A stretch of DNA of 64,000 nt from Amblyornis subalaris (taxonomy: Eukaryota; Chordata; Aves; Passeriformes; Ptilonorhynchidae): contig JACAXG010000106.1 in NCBI GenBank assembly GCA_018881555.1, positions 2,162,905 through 2,226,904 on the forward strand, given 5' to 3'. A program made the translations under genes and the position numbers. Below, piece by piece: positions 22,316-35,070 of the stretch. Under the pieces are notes generated by a model. That model saw only the letters and a list, made by a program, of their open reading frames with translations. It was not told where the DNA came from and ran no database searches. How positions within the stretch are numbered: the first letter of the stretch is position 1; every line of letters starts with the position of its first letter.

Positions 22316-25300
22316 GAGCGTTCGGTGAATGCTGCAGTGGAGGGTGATGGAGATGAGCACAGCACACTTTCCTCTCCAATAAGCCTGATATACTCCAGCT
22401 GAAATTCTAAAGCGGAGTTGGTTTTCTGGCTTGTATTGAAAAGCCCGAAAATTATTGCATAAGGAGTGTTTTTAATATGTAACGCGAGAAATATTCAGCT
22501 GGGAGCACAGATTATTTGTAGCATCTCAAGAATGTGACTTTCCAGGTGTAGGAACTGGCATTTCGGAGGGTTTTTTTTTTTTGGACAAAAGGGTGTTTCA
22601 TCAAACTTTCTGCTTTTCAAAATTCTATGATCTAAGTCCTTTAGATTACATGTTTTCCCACACGGCAGGGATTCTATTGCCTATTTCAGGCTGCTAGGGA
22701 AAAACTTGAGGGAAAAATATAAATAAAATATGCCCAAGCATGCAAGTCAATGATCTGTGTGTTAAGCCTATTGGCACATACAGGACAATTTTATTGCATG
22801 ACCTACTGGTTAAAAACATCAAAAATATAAGTCAAGTCATTTGAAGAACTGCTGTTTAGTGAGTTAGAATGAATGAAGTCTTTATTGAGTACACGCTTCC
22901 AGATTCATCACTGGTTCTGTTCTAGTCATGCCCTATCCTAGTCTTAACTGCCCCAGGCAGTCTTTTTGAGGCCACTTGACCTGCCAGTCATATTTCAGAA
23001 ACTACTGATACGGTTCCTGATTTAGTTTAGATTCCAAACAGGCTAGCTGCTGGATTACAGACTAATGACCCATCAGATGCTAAAGGCAAAGGCTTAAAGT
23101 GCTCTAGTGAATTAAGCCTCAACATTGTCTGAAGGGAAGAATTTATTATGTCATTAAACTTGATTCAATAAGTTTCATTTCTTTAGATGCANTGCGCTAA
23201 GCAAGAAGTCAGGAATTAGTGGGAGGGAGAGATACCATTTTGTTCTCTTCAGGTAAAGCNTTGATATTCAAGTCGAGCAGCAAGGGATGCCATTTCGCAG
23301 AATTTTGGCTGTATTGCTAAAAACAATAGGTTGAGAAAACTCTTCATAGCTGATTAACTAACCATGGACTCCTCAAAGTAGGTTCACTCGAATATATGCT
23401 TCAGTTGGTAAATACATAGCAAAGTGAGGCTTGCCTGATTTGATGAGACCCTTGGTGAGGTTTCAGGGGCTTTCCATCAAATATCAAAGCCTCAGTGGTG
23501 TAAAGATATTAGTAGCAAGTTATAGATGGCACTGGGATTTAATGCAAAACTTAATACGAGCACATAATGTGATGAGTCAAACGGGGATTGCAGCCTGCCT
23601 CGGAAGACTATAACAGTGATCTGAAGGAAAAAAAGCCTGCATAATGCAAAGATCACTTTAAAGCATAAAAAAAACCCCCAACAAATTAAAAAAATAAACA
23701 TTTGGTGTTTTATCTGTCTGCATATGTCTCCTGGTTGTGTTACAGCAACAAGAAAAAAAGTGTTTATAAATAATAACAAAGATTCTTCAGGAAAACGTTA
23801 GGATTTCTGCCTGTAGCTTTTGTCACTCATCTCTCCCAGTATCTGATGGAGGGTTTTTGAGTCCTTTAATATGTTTTTATGTTGTAGAGGTGGTCACACA
23901 ATCAGGAGAGAAGCAAAAGNCTAGAAATGGTGGTTTTACTGACATTCTTTTATATCAGACAGTAAGATGGTAAGAGTGTATACTTTTGAGTTTTAAAATC
24001 AATTTAAATGTGATTAGATTATCATTTTAATAAATTATGGACTTTATTACAAATGTTAAGTTGCACTGAAATATTTTGAACCATATATGTTTATATGACA
24101 GCAGGTCTGGGATTAGGATTTTTTTTTTATTAGATGATTTTAATCACTTTAATACAATTCATAATCAAAGGGAGTATTTAATATTCTGGTCTTAAAATTA
24201 AAATTGACCTAATGGGCTGATTGTCTCCTCCTTTAATGGAGAGTACTCTTTCCCTAAAATGCAGTAGCTTTTCCTTGGGAGTTAAAGAAGTAGTAAAGGT
24301 CACTCTGATTTATGTTCGTACACAGCTCTACTTTTTTTCTTTTCTCTAACACAGTAGAAAGGCAAAATTCGCTGCTGTGTTAAAACTACTTTCCACTGTN
24401 ATCTGAATGATTAAATCCTGTGGATATGTGTGTATATATACACACACTTACGAATTCATATTTATCTTTAGGCTTCTAATGAAAACCATATATAATTCAA
24501 CTGACCACTGCAAGATCTTAATCTATTGGATGGGCTTCTGAAGAACTAAAGCTTGGAAATTCATACAACTCCAGGAGATTCAAAAGAACATCCAAAGTGT
24601 TTTCCACTTTCCCCTGCTGTTAGAACATTCTTAATTAGTCTGATAGTACTAAGTAGGTGGCCCACAAGTTGTCTCAGACCAGTATGAAACTCAGCTTTAC
24701 CTGGTTTATGGTGGGTTTTGGTTTTGTGTTGTTTTTGTGTGGGTGTTTTGAAGAAAAATTTCTGCTGGGAATCAAGGAAAAGGATGTATTTAGGACACAC
24801 CACCAGTTGTACATCAGCACAAACACTCTAAATGCTTAAACCTTTGTGTTTGGGACTGGAATGGGCACCTCAACGGCCTAAAGTTTGTAAAAAAATTTTC
24901 CAAGGAATTCACTTAGTGTTTGTAAAACAAATGTTGGAGTCTTGGATGCTGCCATGCAGTGGAGTTGTGTTGGAGTGAGCTTTTCTACCATCCGTTGTGG
25001 TGGCATTTTTTGTTCTAGGCCCAAAGTGATGTCACCTGCAGTGCTCTGCGTGGGCNTCCTCAGCCCTGGGTGTCTTGTCCTTCTCCACTGAAAATGTCAG
25101 GAAGCTCTGAACTGGCAGTTTGAGAATTAAACAGATTTGAGTATTGTGCTAAAAAGGCAAAATATGCTGGTTAGATATGAAAGGGTGTATATTTATCTTC
25201 AGGCATCATCTGTGGCATCTTGTACTGGTGGTAAGGAAATGTTACCCCCAGCTGGTGCAGTGGGACCCTGTTTCTCGGCATACTCTCCCCATTCTGCTGC

Positions 25301-28300
25301 TCCTGGCCCAGTATGGGTAAAAACAGCTTGCTGGAGTTTGAGTCACAGAAATTTCAAATTTATGGGACCTCCTGGATACCCATCATGTGTCTCTTTGTAA
25401 GGAGTTCCCCCTAGGAAGGAGGGGAGGAGAGGGATGAGGAATGAAAGAGGGGAATGTGGAGCCACNGGTGGCCTCAGCATGTGCTCCTGCTCCTTTTGTG
25501 AGCCAAAACTCTTGAGCAGTCCTATAGCAGGTTTGGGGAAGGCCATAAAAGCATTAGCAACTGCCCCTCTCACCCCCAGAAATCTCTGTATTTGAAAACA
25601 TCCAGCATTTCGCTTTTTTTGGCATTGATTCTGGATATAAAAATGGGGATCAAACTCCACATCTGATGAGTGGCTCCTCATAGCCTCGGCACAATCTCCT
25701 TCAGTTTTCCCAAACTGCATAACAGGGATAATATTTAACCAGCCCGTGGTGGTGTTAAGTGATTATTGCCTCTGTAGGACTGTGTTTTATTATCACCCCC
25801 CTGTCTGTTCCTTGCTGACCTGGGCAATGTGTCCTTGCCAGCTGTATTGTGTGGCCAAGCAAGTGTTGTCAGGTGGCTTCCTGTTGGCAGAGGTGTGGGA
25901 CAGACTTGGAAGTTGGGGTAGTGGAGTATTAGCAAACAAGATGTGCAGTAAGAGAGGTTTTTCACCAGCTTTGTGTTCCTGTGCACTTTTACNAAGCTTT
26001 CGTGGGGGATAGTTGCAATCTGAGGCTGCTGGAAAAATAAGAACCCAAANTACTGGATTTTTCTCTGAATGGTGTATGGGTGGGGTAAGAGAGCAGGGCA
26101 ACANTGCCTGAAGGCCACCTCAAAGTCTTCTTTCCCTCTGCTAAACCTGTCCCATTTCAAACTGCCTTTAGTAATTTTAACCCAGACTNGAAATTTTTCA
26201 CGGCATTACAAATACTCATTCATTTCTCTTCTTNGACTGCTAAACATGTGTCCTGCAAAAGAAATACGCTGAAGGGGAAGGAGAAAATGTCTTTCTAGTT
26301 TAATGCTGTCATCACTCCGTAGCTCAGACTCTGTTGTGCTATGAAAACACAGAGTATAAAGATTTCTGCTAACGAATATGAATTTGACTTCTGCGTGCGA
26401 GTTATGTTGTTCTTTATGGTGTTTCTTCAGCCTGCTCAGAAGATACTATTCCAAGAATAACTTCAGGTTTGGAGTGCTTTGAAAACGATAGCTTTCAGGA
26501 AAGGAGATGGGATTCAAGTTTTCCCATTTTATAGAAGGTGAAATTGAGGCATGAGGAGCCACAGCTGGCCAATTTTTTTTTATATATGTTGTCTGATAAC
26601 AAAAAAGGGTGTACCTTTGGAAATTAAATCTGCATTCTGTTTGTACAGGAGAAAATATGGATTTGCTTGGGCTTGTTTTTCAAATAGGTTCCCCCCCCCC
26701 TTTTTTTTTTGGCGTGGAACTGCTCCAAATTTGTACAGGTATATTTTTATTTATGTGATTGATGTAGTATTTGCTATAGTTCACTGCAGTCTTTAGTTCT
26801 TGTTTCTGATTTATTTTTTGTAAATGCCTTCAGATACCTAATTACAACTTAGATAGCTTTACAAAGCTGGACAGTCAGCTGAAAGGAGAAGAGGGGGGGA
26901 AAAAACCCACCCAAACATTAGTCTAACGTGTCAGGTGGGTTTCCTTTCCCAGCTGTAATGTGTAGGATTACCGTCGGATCTTAGCACTGGGAGGAAAGTT
27001 AACCACAAAGACAACAAGCTGCAGTGACAAAACGTGTTGTTCTTTTTTGTGCGGNGGGTGACTTTAATTTCCAGAAGGGAGTCTCAGTTACCTATTCCAG
27101 AACGCTTCACTTGGTCCCAGGTATTTCAGGTAGATTAACAGCCTGATGCAACGTGCCCAGTGTGAAACCAGCGATGCGGCGGCGTTACCTTGGCCGCGAT
27201 AGGTACAAGGTACAAACTTCATATTCCTGTTTTTCTCCTGCTTGCATTCCATCTTCCACCTTTAGGTAAATTTTAAACACACGTCGCAGCTCCAGCAAGG
27301 TTATTATTGGGTTTGCTTGCAAAAATTAGTGCAAAGCAGTCACTGAAAAGGGGAACAGGTCATTATTNTGAAGACTAGATTGAAGCGTCAAGGAATCCTT
27401 GGCTATTCCAAACATTTNTCTTCTGATTTGTTTTAGTAAAATATCCATTAATCAGACAAATAGCTGGAGTATGACATGTATTCTATTTATCTACCCATTT
27501 TTGCCACTCCTGTTGGATTNGTTTGCTTCTTGGCCCCTGCTCCCCCACGGATGGCAATGCGGAAAGGCATCTGACTGATGGATAACACTATAAGGATGTT
27601 TTGCTCACAGAAAAGGAATGTCTGGAAGTTTCTAGACATGGCCTTCCAACCACAGCCTGGCTTGATGTCCAAAATATAGGTGTAAGACTATGAAATTTGT
27701 ATCTGAGAGTGNGTTTGCATTCGAGCCTGCACAATCCTCTTTCGGGGGATGTTATGGCCTGAGGGTGTTGCTGTTGGAGAACCCTGTGAGATGGTAAAAG
27801 TGGCTTCACCTTACAGAGAAAATAAGGGGTGGAGAGACTCTCATTTGTAGGTGGATTGGGGTAGATAAGTGGTTTCATAATTTGGGCTGGCAACCAAAAC
27901 TCTTGCATAAAAACTGGCCCCCACAAGGACCTGAGAAGCTTTAGTTGGCACGTGGCATTGCAACCGNAGTGGTCAGTTTGTCTGACCCTGGGCTGGCCAG
28001 TTAACTTTCTCTGGCTCTCCCCTTTCTCTCCCCCTTGCCCCTTTGGGCAGCAACTCAACACTGGAAATCACTTTAGAAAGTAACACTCATAGAAGTATAT
28101 TTCCATTTAAGTTCATGAGATCAAATGCTGGTTTTGATTACAAAAGAGTAAACCTATTGCCCTNCACGGGGTTGTGTTGATGTAATACAGCCATAAAAGA
28201 GCACAATTTGTTTAGCCTAGCAACAATGAAGACTAAGAGGGGTCACGATTGCTCTGTGCTTAAAAAAAAAAGGGGGATGTAAACACCAAGAAGGGTTGAG

Positions 28301-29089
28301 TGGTCTCAGTTAAATGACAATATTGGCATGAGAACAAACGAATATTCAAGAGCCATAAATAAAATCAGCCTCGAATTAAGAGTCCTCAAATTATCTAAGT
28401 TCATGGAAGTTATGGAGTTAACAAATTTAACTGGTTTTAAGACGAAGCTAAGTAGTTTATGAACAGCATTATATGATGAGCTTTCCTGGGATAGCAAGGG
28501 ACAGGGCTCTAATCCAGAACTGAGCAAGATTTCTTGTGTTTCTATAAGCAAAATTTAGCCAATCTGGCCTGCATTGCTTCCACTTCAGAAGTTGTGTTTA
28601 TGTGAGCCCTTTTTGCTGAGCATGACTGAGAATGTCCAAGCTGCATTTCCAAAGTAAGATGGTGGATGTGCTTTCTTCAAAGCCTGCCATCCTCATTGGG
28701 TGTAGGTGTGCTGTNGGGTACTTGATGAACTGAAATAATTTGAGCTTTGCCTCTTTCCCTCGAGAGGCAGATGGGTTATCCTGATATCTCCCTTTGGCAG
28801 GGCTGCCAAGCTGTGGCTGGGGCCAGGAAGCCCTCGCTCCCTGCGTGCGGTGGGGGTGACCCCCATGTTCTCCCGTGTGGGGCTGGGGCACCGTGTCCAC
28901 GTTCATGCCCTGTGGGGGACCTGGGAATAAATTACAGACAGTTTCAACTTTAAATTTCCTTGCTCTCTTGGGGGGTGAAATATAATCCTTGCCCTCGCTC
29001 TAACACATCCTTTGTGGTTTAATTTAAATGGTGATTTTTACGGTGACATGTGATGTTCATCTGCTAACCTTTTCCCCAATATGTTCAAT
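22316..29089. other. Non-coding DNA, no gene recognised
   Basis: A long A+T-rich interval without any recognised CR1 copy. It contains a perfect 20-base alternating purine-pyrimidine palindrome (24427-24446), a C run followed by a T run at about 26692-26710, and scattered single Ns. Open frames here (for example 25343-25720, 25735-26160 and 27588-28061, all minus) contain unknown residues from Ns, overlap frames on the other strand and show no domains. A CpG spot at about 27165-27200 is very small. Confidence 0.45.
24427..24446. repeat. Perfect TG/TA/CA palindrome, 20 bp
   Basis: TGTGTG leads to a TATATATA centre and then CACACA, reading identically on both strands. This is Z-DNA-prone alternating sequence able to extrude a short cruciform; it is most likely a microsatellite product. 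Confidence 0.8.
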
Positions 29090-29790
29090 TTAAAGAAGCA
29101 TCGAATCTCGGAATGCGCCTCTCTCTGTAGGCACAGAAGCGTGCTATGAGGTAGTTTACCTACTTAGGTTGGTACCTAAGAGCTTGTAAACAAATTCATA
29201 AATTTGTCATGATGATTATAGTGTTGGCAAACACAATGGTTGATCATGTTATAAATGTTTATCAACACCCGCACTCACCCACCTGCTAAGAGGTGCTACG
29301 CTTTAATGAAATTGTTTGAATATCAAGGCTGGTTGCTAAGATACAATGTTCTTGTTACCAGGGATGTGATGCTTACAGATTTCTGTTATCAAATAATGAT
29401 TAGAGATGTGCTAACCTCAAGGTGCTCGGTGCAGTGGAAGGCTTACTGAGCCACAAATTAGTAAACTGTCTGCCTGAGCAGACACTTACAGAAGGAGCAC
29501 ATGTGCATCAAACTTACCGAGCTGACATTTTTAAAGAAGACAAGATCTGGCAGTGTAAATGTTCCTATAGATGATGAAAGACTGTCATAGGAAATGTTTA
29601 CATGATCTGTTGCCTAGCACAATGTCTTCGTGCCATTTTCCCTCCCGACGCAGAATAGTGTTGAAATCACCGAGTCAAATAACTGCTTTGCTCTTGCTCG
29701 CTAAAATGTCTCTTGCCACTCACCTCTTGAAATTACAAATTCTCAGATGCTGATTTCTATTTCCTAAAGGCCACACAAAGATGGGAACAA
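29090..29790. promoter_or_regulatory. Candidate conserved non-coding block (about 700 bp)
   Basis: A long stretch of balanced, repeat-free sequence with many short TF-like cores: 'tgtaaacaaa' forkhead site near 29188, 'tgtttatc' near 29256, 'aaataatgattag' near 29392, 'cacctgc' E-box near 29281, and 'caaagatg' TCF-type sites near 29775 and 29790. Frames at 29255-29449 and 29571-29753 are open but short and domain-free. The texture is that of a developmental enhancer; proof needs alignment. Confidence 0.28.
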
Positions 29791-30079
29791 AGATGTGTAA
29801 GAAAATGGCCAGCACGTGGGTCTGGTGGACAAAAGATGGCATTTCTGGGAACTGCAGTGGCTTCAAGGTTGAAAGTTTTGTTGCTAAAACCACAGCTAGA
29901 TGTTAAAGAAGACAAACATCAAATATTGATGATGTTTTGTTTTTAATGTAGGTGCCCTGATTTGCTAATGCACTTTGTAATAAGGTATAAATATTGTACT
30001 TCATTTTATTCTTTTACCAAGTGCTTTTCAGAGTTATTAATCATCAAAGAAAATAATGAACAGCACAATATAGGTGATC
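29791..30079. other. Non-coding spacer
   Basis: Unique A+T-rich sequence between two enhancer-like blocks. Nothing specific is seen. Confidence 0.4.
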
Positions 30080-30765
30080 AAAAGGATTTTGCTCACACTG
30101 CTGCAGTGCTAAGTAACCTTTAAGTGTAATTGCTGATCTCATTATTGAATTAGGGTTCAAGGTGTGTTTACAGTCTCTTCATTAGCATGAATTTGAGTTT
30201 AAAGCCAGTTCAGCTGAAATAATCTCACTTGTAAGCAGGGTCCATGCTTGCCTGTGAGACTCACTGTATTTACATCACCAGTAATTGTTTGTTTCAGTGT
30301 AAAGGGATGTTATTTTCTTGCTCCTGTAAGAATCCTCTTGTAGCTACTCACAAGACACTCCTATTGCTATAAGTAAAAATCTGTTGGCAATTAAATCCAA
30401 TTCGGTTCAGTTCTGGTAGATAAGGAGACAACTTTAAAAATACAGAATTGCAAAATAAAAAAAAAATTCAGCAATATCTTACTACGGTTATAATTCATGA
30501 TATTAAGCTTTACCCTTTGGAAGTAAAATTCCTGCTTTATAAAATGATACAAGACTGCATCCTACAACAGGCTCTTAACATAACCCATGTTCTACCTACG
30601 CTGTGTGGGCTGTTCAGACAAATAATCGCCTTCAGCAGATGCCTTTGTCATAATGAGTGTGATAGTTTAATATTTATGGAAGAACTGCTGATTTTCAATG
30701 CCTGCTTTAAAACCCCAAGAACAATTTTGCCAGCTCTAAGGGCTGCATGGAGATGAAACGTTGTG
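30080..30765. promoter_or_regulatory. Candidate conserved non-coding blocks
   Basis: Two adjoining repeat-free segments. The first (30080-30260) has an NKX2-like 'ttaagtgtaattg' and an octamer-like 'attagcatg'. The second (30430-30765) has a 102-codon open frame on plus (30448-30756) whose translation is rich in Ile, Leu and Cys without a recognisable domain. I read both as non-coding regulatory texture, with low confidence. Confidence 0.22.
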
Positions 30766-33700
30766 TACAGTGAATGGGATATAGAAACCTTTCCGTGCCA
30801 CTTCCTAGTGATGGGAGTGGATCTCCTGCAGGAGGTAACCATAGTGCAGGTTCTCTCTCCTCCTGCCTCCCCAATTTTACACAGGGAGCAGCAGAGGGGC
30901 TGGTAAAAGAGGCTGATCATCCTCAGTTAGGTCAAGTTGATGAAGTGATGCAGAATTACTAATTCCTGTTGCTTAAGCTGAGGTGGGAGAACCTGAAATG
31001 TGGCCTCTATGGGAATGGATTTGCACCGTGGCTTGTGTTCACCTCCCAGGACAGCCGATCCCCTTCGCCTGCTCTCCCACCTGTNCCTCTGCTGGTTTTC
31101 ACTCAGCTTGGGACCTGCATTGAATTTTATGGCTCTGCTATAATATTTCTGACATTTTTCCTTTTGGTGTAGCGTATATTAGCTACAAAAATATAAAATA
31201 TTCTCTACAACTAAGTCATAAAACTTCCCTTCCTTTCACCAGTAGTTATCAGCAAGCCGGGACTGTAGCTGTGGCCACCCTGGAAATGGAGGTGTAGTGA
31301 AATGCCTTGAAATAACACCACAACACAGATTCTCACCTGGCCCTTTATGAAAATATAGACACTTTATCTGCTGCAGCTGCCTGTGAGGTGGGAGAAAAGT
31401 TGGCTTTTTTTTTCCTTAGNTTTGTTGTAATGAATGATTTACATGGCATTAGATTATGTTGGGATATACTGTGTCAGGTGGCATGACCTGATATAACCCA
31501 ACTTAATGCAACACATATGTTTAGATTGTATTACATGTGAAGAAAAATTCCCCAAGAAGCTGTCAGGAGCAGGTGATTCCTGCAAATGGAAAATATTTGC
31601 ACAGTGATATTTTATACGAGTCAAAATTGAAAGGTGTGTAATACTTCAGCATGGATTTAGGAGCCTTAGCCCCGTGGACTTTGCTGGGACTAAAACTTTT
31701 TTATATGCCACTGTTCCCTTCGGAAATATGATTTAACAGCTGAAGTTGAGATGGAAATTTCACAAAGTCTCGCTTTCGTTAGAGCCGATGGAGTTGCAGT
31801 TTTGTGAGAGGCTGCGAGTGAGATCCAAATGAATTGACTCGCAGCTAGCAATAAAGCGGGATGCAAGGAATTCACACAAGCAAGTCTGCATTATTATTTT
31901 CCTTTTAAAATGTTGCGTGCTTGATCGCTTCCCCTTTTGGAAATCAACTTGATAGGAATGTGGGCCGAAGTGCAAGGTTTACATTTCACTCCGACATGAC
32001 TATGTCGAGGTACCCAGCTCTAAATTCAGAGGCTCATATGGATTTTTTTCCTTCTTTTTTTTTTTTCTTTTTTTATTTAGTGTCGGAAATAGGAGCCTAA
32101 ATTTAGGCTGCGAAGTTCATTTAAGAGTCTAAATATAAACGCTCTGCTTTTCAAAAGTGCTGAGCACCCTGCAGCTCCCGCAGGCTCCATTGAGACTTTG
32201 CCTCGGTGTAGGATGCTGCTCCCAAACTCACCCCATCCCCGGGGGGAGGCTCCTGGGTGTTTGCACAGCACAAAATCCTGCAGTGCCTGGGATTTGAAAG
32301 TCAGAAAGTGCCTGCGTGACCTTAATTGTATACACACGCAGTGGCCTTCTGGTGTGTGTACGTTGTGGTGGGGTTTGATCACGTCCCGTGCCNCGCTCGC
32401 CGGGGTGAGCGTTTGGGAGGGTGGTGTGAGGGAGGCAGGGGTTACAGACAGACAGATGTTTCTGTGAGGATGGAGAAACAAAGTCCGTGGTTTGGGAAGC
32501 CAAACATCGGCACTCTGAGCTTCTTCATGTGGGCTCTCCTGTGGACAAGCTGAGTTTGAAACGGAAGCGTATCACAGTTCTCTTGCAGGAGGTTTTTTAC
32601 CTGTAGCCTGATTGCTGCTGCTTCTGTGTTGGGGATAAGCTGTCTCTACTCTATCCAGAGCCTTCTCTATCCTGTCTGGTGCCCATCATTTCATCTAGTC
32701 TTGATCAGATTTTCTTCTCCTACTTTTCTCCTGTTTTAGCAGACTCTTAGTTCCCCTCAGTCCAGATTTCCCCCAGACCCTCTTTTATTTAATTTCTGTC
32801 TGAAAAGCACTGGCAATGTGACTTTGTGTTTGCTCTGGGTACCCAGCACTAAATGCAGGAGCAGCATTTGTGAGTGATAAATTCTTTTTCTCCTGTAGCC
32901 CTAAGCTCAGCACGAAACTCTCCCATGCTGTGCAAATGGCTTTAGAAAACCCTGAGAAGGGATAGATTTGGCTTGTGAGAAAATACATTTCAATTTTTAG
33001 GAGATTAAAAAAAAATAAAATTAAAACTACCTCACAAACTTGAGAAGTAAATAAGAAAAACCTGAGATGTAAATAAGAACAAACTGGCCAAAGACAAATG
33101 GGTGNTACTGGACAAGAGCTACCCTTGTTTCCACTGAGTCCCAAATTCCTACTTGGAATAGTGGTAGGATCTTTGGCAAGAATAAGCCTTGCTGTTATTC
33201 TGGGCAAGGCAATGCATTTCCTCTCCCCAGCCCTCATCAAAGAAATGCCTTAACTTTTTTGAGCTGAAGTGTCTCCAAAGCATCTGCCTCTCAAACAGAT
33301 ACCTGGCATAGCACTGCCAGCTCAAACAGTTAAAATTGGCTAGACAAAAAGTGACTGAAATCGGTGTCTATTAGGAAGAGGAGTTTCCAGGCAAACGATT
33401 ATAAGTGTTGCTGCCACTGCCAATAACGCCGATATTTATTTTTGTATTATGCACAAACCTTTAAACAGGATCATCCTCGTTACAACACATCGTCAGGGGC
33501 TACTCTGCACTGAGCATATGGCAGGGCTGGAGCTCGGAGAAGTGGGTAGGAGCTGGTAAACGCTGACAGCTGAGAACAGACCATTGTCACTACTCTGAGA
33601 GTGTTTGCAGTCAGGGTGCAGAGGCAGCAGTTACCTGCTTTTGAAGGCTCCAGCTCCTCCAGAAAAGATGGGAGCAGATGTCAGGAGCCTCGGATTTGGA

Positions 33701-34115
33701 TCCGATAAGGACTTGGATCAAAATATCAAACAAAAATATTTTAGGGAAAGTTTCTGGGAGGAAGTGAGCTATATGGGGAGCACGGCTTGCCAGGCTTTTT
33801 AAAAATAAAACGTTCTCACTCTGTGTTTAGCTCTCCCACAGTTTGAAACACTTGCGGTGATCGAGCCTAGCAGCCCTTGTCAGTCTACAGTACATCATCC
33901 CCCTTCGGTTGGCTGGGAACATCTCTCCTGTAAGGGCAAAATAAAGCTGCTCATTTTGCACACATGCTTTTAAAACTACAGGCAAGGAATACCTAAATAT
34001 AAAACAAGGGCACCTTGGGCTGAATGCTCTCTGACTGGGGCTCTTATCGCCCTTTGCCCTTGCAGCCGCACATCTGCTTCTCCTGCCTTTTCTTACACGC
34101 ACCTGTAGCTCGCTG
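30766..34115. other. Non-coding DNA, no gene recognised
   Basis: Mostly unique DNA with a T-rich tract near 32043-32080 and a small GC-richer stretch at 32160-32460 where frames are open on both strands (32077-32481 minus, 32198-32467 plus) without domains. An open frame at 32785-33240 minus also shows no domain. No dispersed repeat is recognised. Confidence 0.45.
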
Positions 34116-34210
34116 ACAATCACAGAATGGTTTGGGTCGGATGAGACCTTAAAAATTGTTTNGTTCCAACCCCTGGCCACGGGCAGGGACAGGGACAACG
34201 TGCTCCATGG
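34116..34210 (-). mobile_element. CR1 LINE fragment, 3' end, minus orientation
   Basis: A short minus-strand CR1 tail: 'aatcacagaatggtttgggt', 'cggatgagacct', 'gttccaacccctgg' and 'gggcagggacagggacaacg'. The match fades after 'tgctccatgg', where the 5' truncation or decay boundary lies. About 95 bases remain. Confidence 0.9.
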
Positions 34211-34739
34211 TGTGTGTGAGCTGCTCAGGTTCACACCGCTGTCACACCTCACTCACTCTGTGCTCGGGAGCGTTCTCCTCCAATTAAATTCCAAACCACA
34301 GCACCATCTCCACAGAGGCAGCAGGAATCTGGTGCACGGGTGGAGGAGAGGAGGGCCTTCTGGTGCCTTCACAGACCAGTGCATCACCCTTAGTCCTCTG
34401 TTTGCAGGGGGGATACAAGTTTTGGGGGTCAGTGAGTACTCTCAGTATCTTCTGTGTGTTTTTCTTGGAGGGCCACATAAGCAAATAACCTCGTGGTAAT
34501 TGTGGTACTGTGGCCAGGAGAGAGAGATTTTTTTTTTTGTCTGTCTTTTTAAAATTACTGTTCATATGATACCTAAAAATATCTATCGCNGACTGCCTTT
34601 TTGCACTGTTCTTTTTGTTGGCGCTTTCAAAAAAGTGAAATTAATTGATTAAAAATAAACTTATTAGTAACTGCCTTCAAACTGAGCAATGGGTAGGGTT
34701 TTCTGGTATCTTTTTGACTGGAAACTGCCTGGGTTGGGA
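34211..34739. other. Non-coding DNA, no gene recognised
   Basis: Unique sequence, initially GC-richer and then A+T-rich. Short overlapping frames (34200-34499 plus, 34284-34565 minus) have no domains. Confidence 0.4.
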
Positions 34740-35070
34740 AGACATGGTGCTTTTCAATGCATAGATTACGAAAAAGAAGGAGATTAGCAGACCTTCATCG
34801 AAGAACCATGAGTTATGCTAATCCATGAGGCTCCTTATGGTAATTACAAACTAAATCAAACGACACAACTGTTGAAATGTGCTGTAGAATTTTTTTGCCA
34901 ATTAACAATCAGAAACAGTAATGTTGATGTTCCTATGATAAGTCATAATATGTCAGTTTGCAAAAGCATGCAAAGTAAGTTTGCTGTTTCATGGCAGGCT
35001 TTTCTTTTGTTGCTTGGTAATGAATTGTAATGTGGCTGGTTCCCATTTACCATAAAGAGATAACCATAAG
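34740..35070. promoter_or_regulatory. Candidate enhancer-like element with POU octamer variant
   Basis: A repeat-free A+T-rich block with an octamer variant ATGCTAAT (34815-34822), a POU/SOX-style neighbourhood ('cattaacaatc'-like core in 'gccaattaacaatcag' near 34898), repeated 'gcatgcaaag' and several TAAT cores. It looks like a vertebrate developmental enhancer. Conservation is not shown. Confidence 0.3.
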
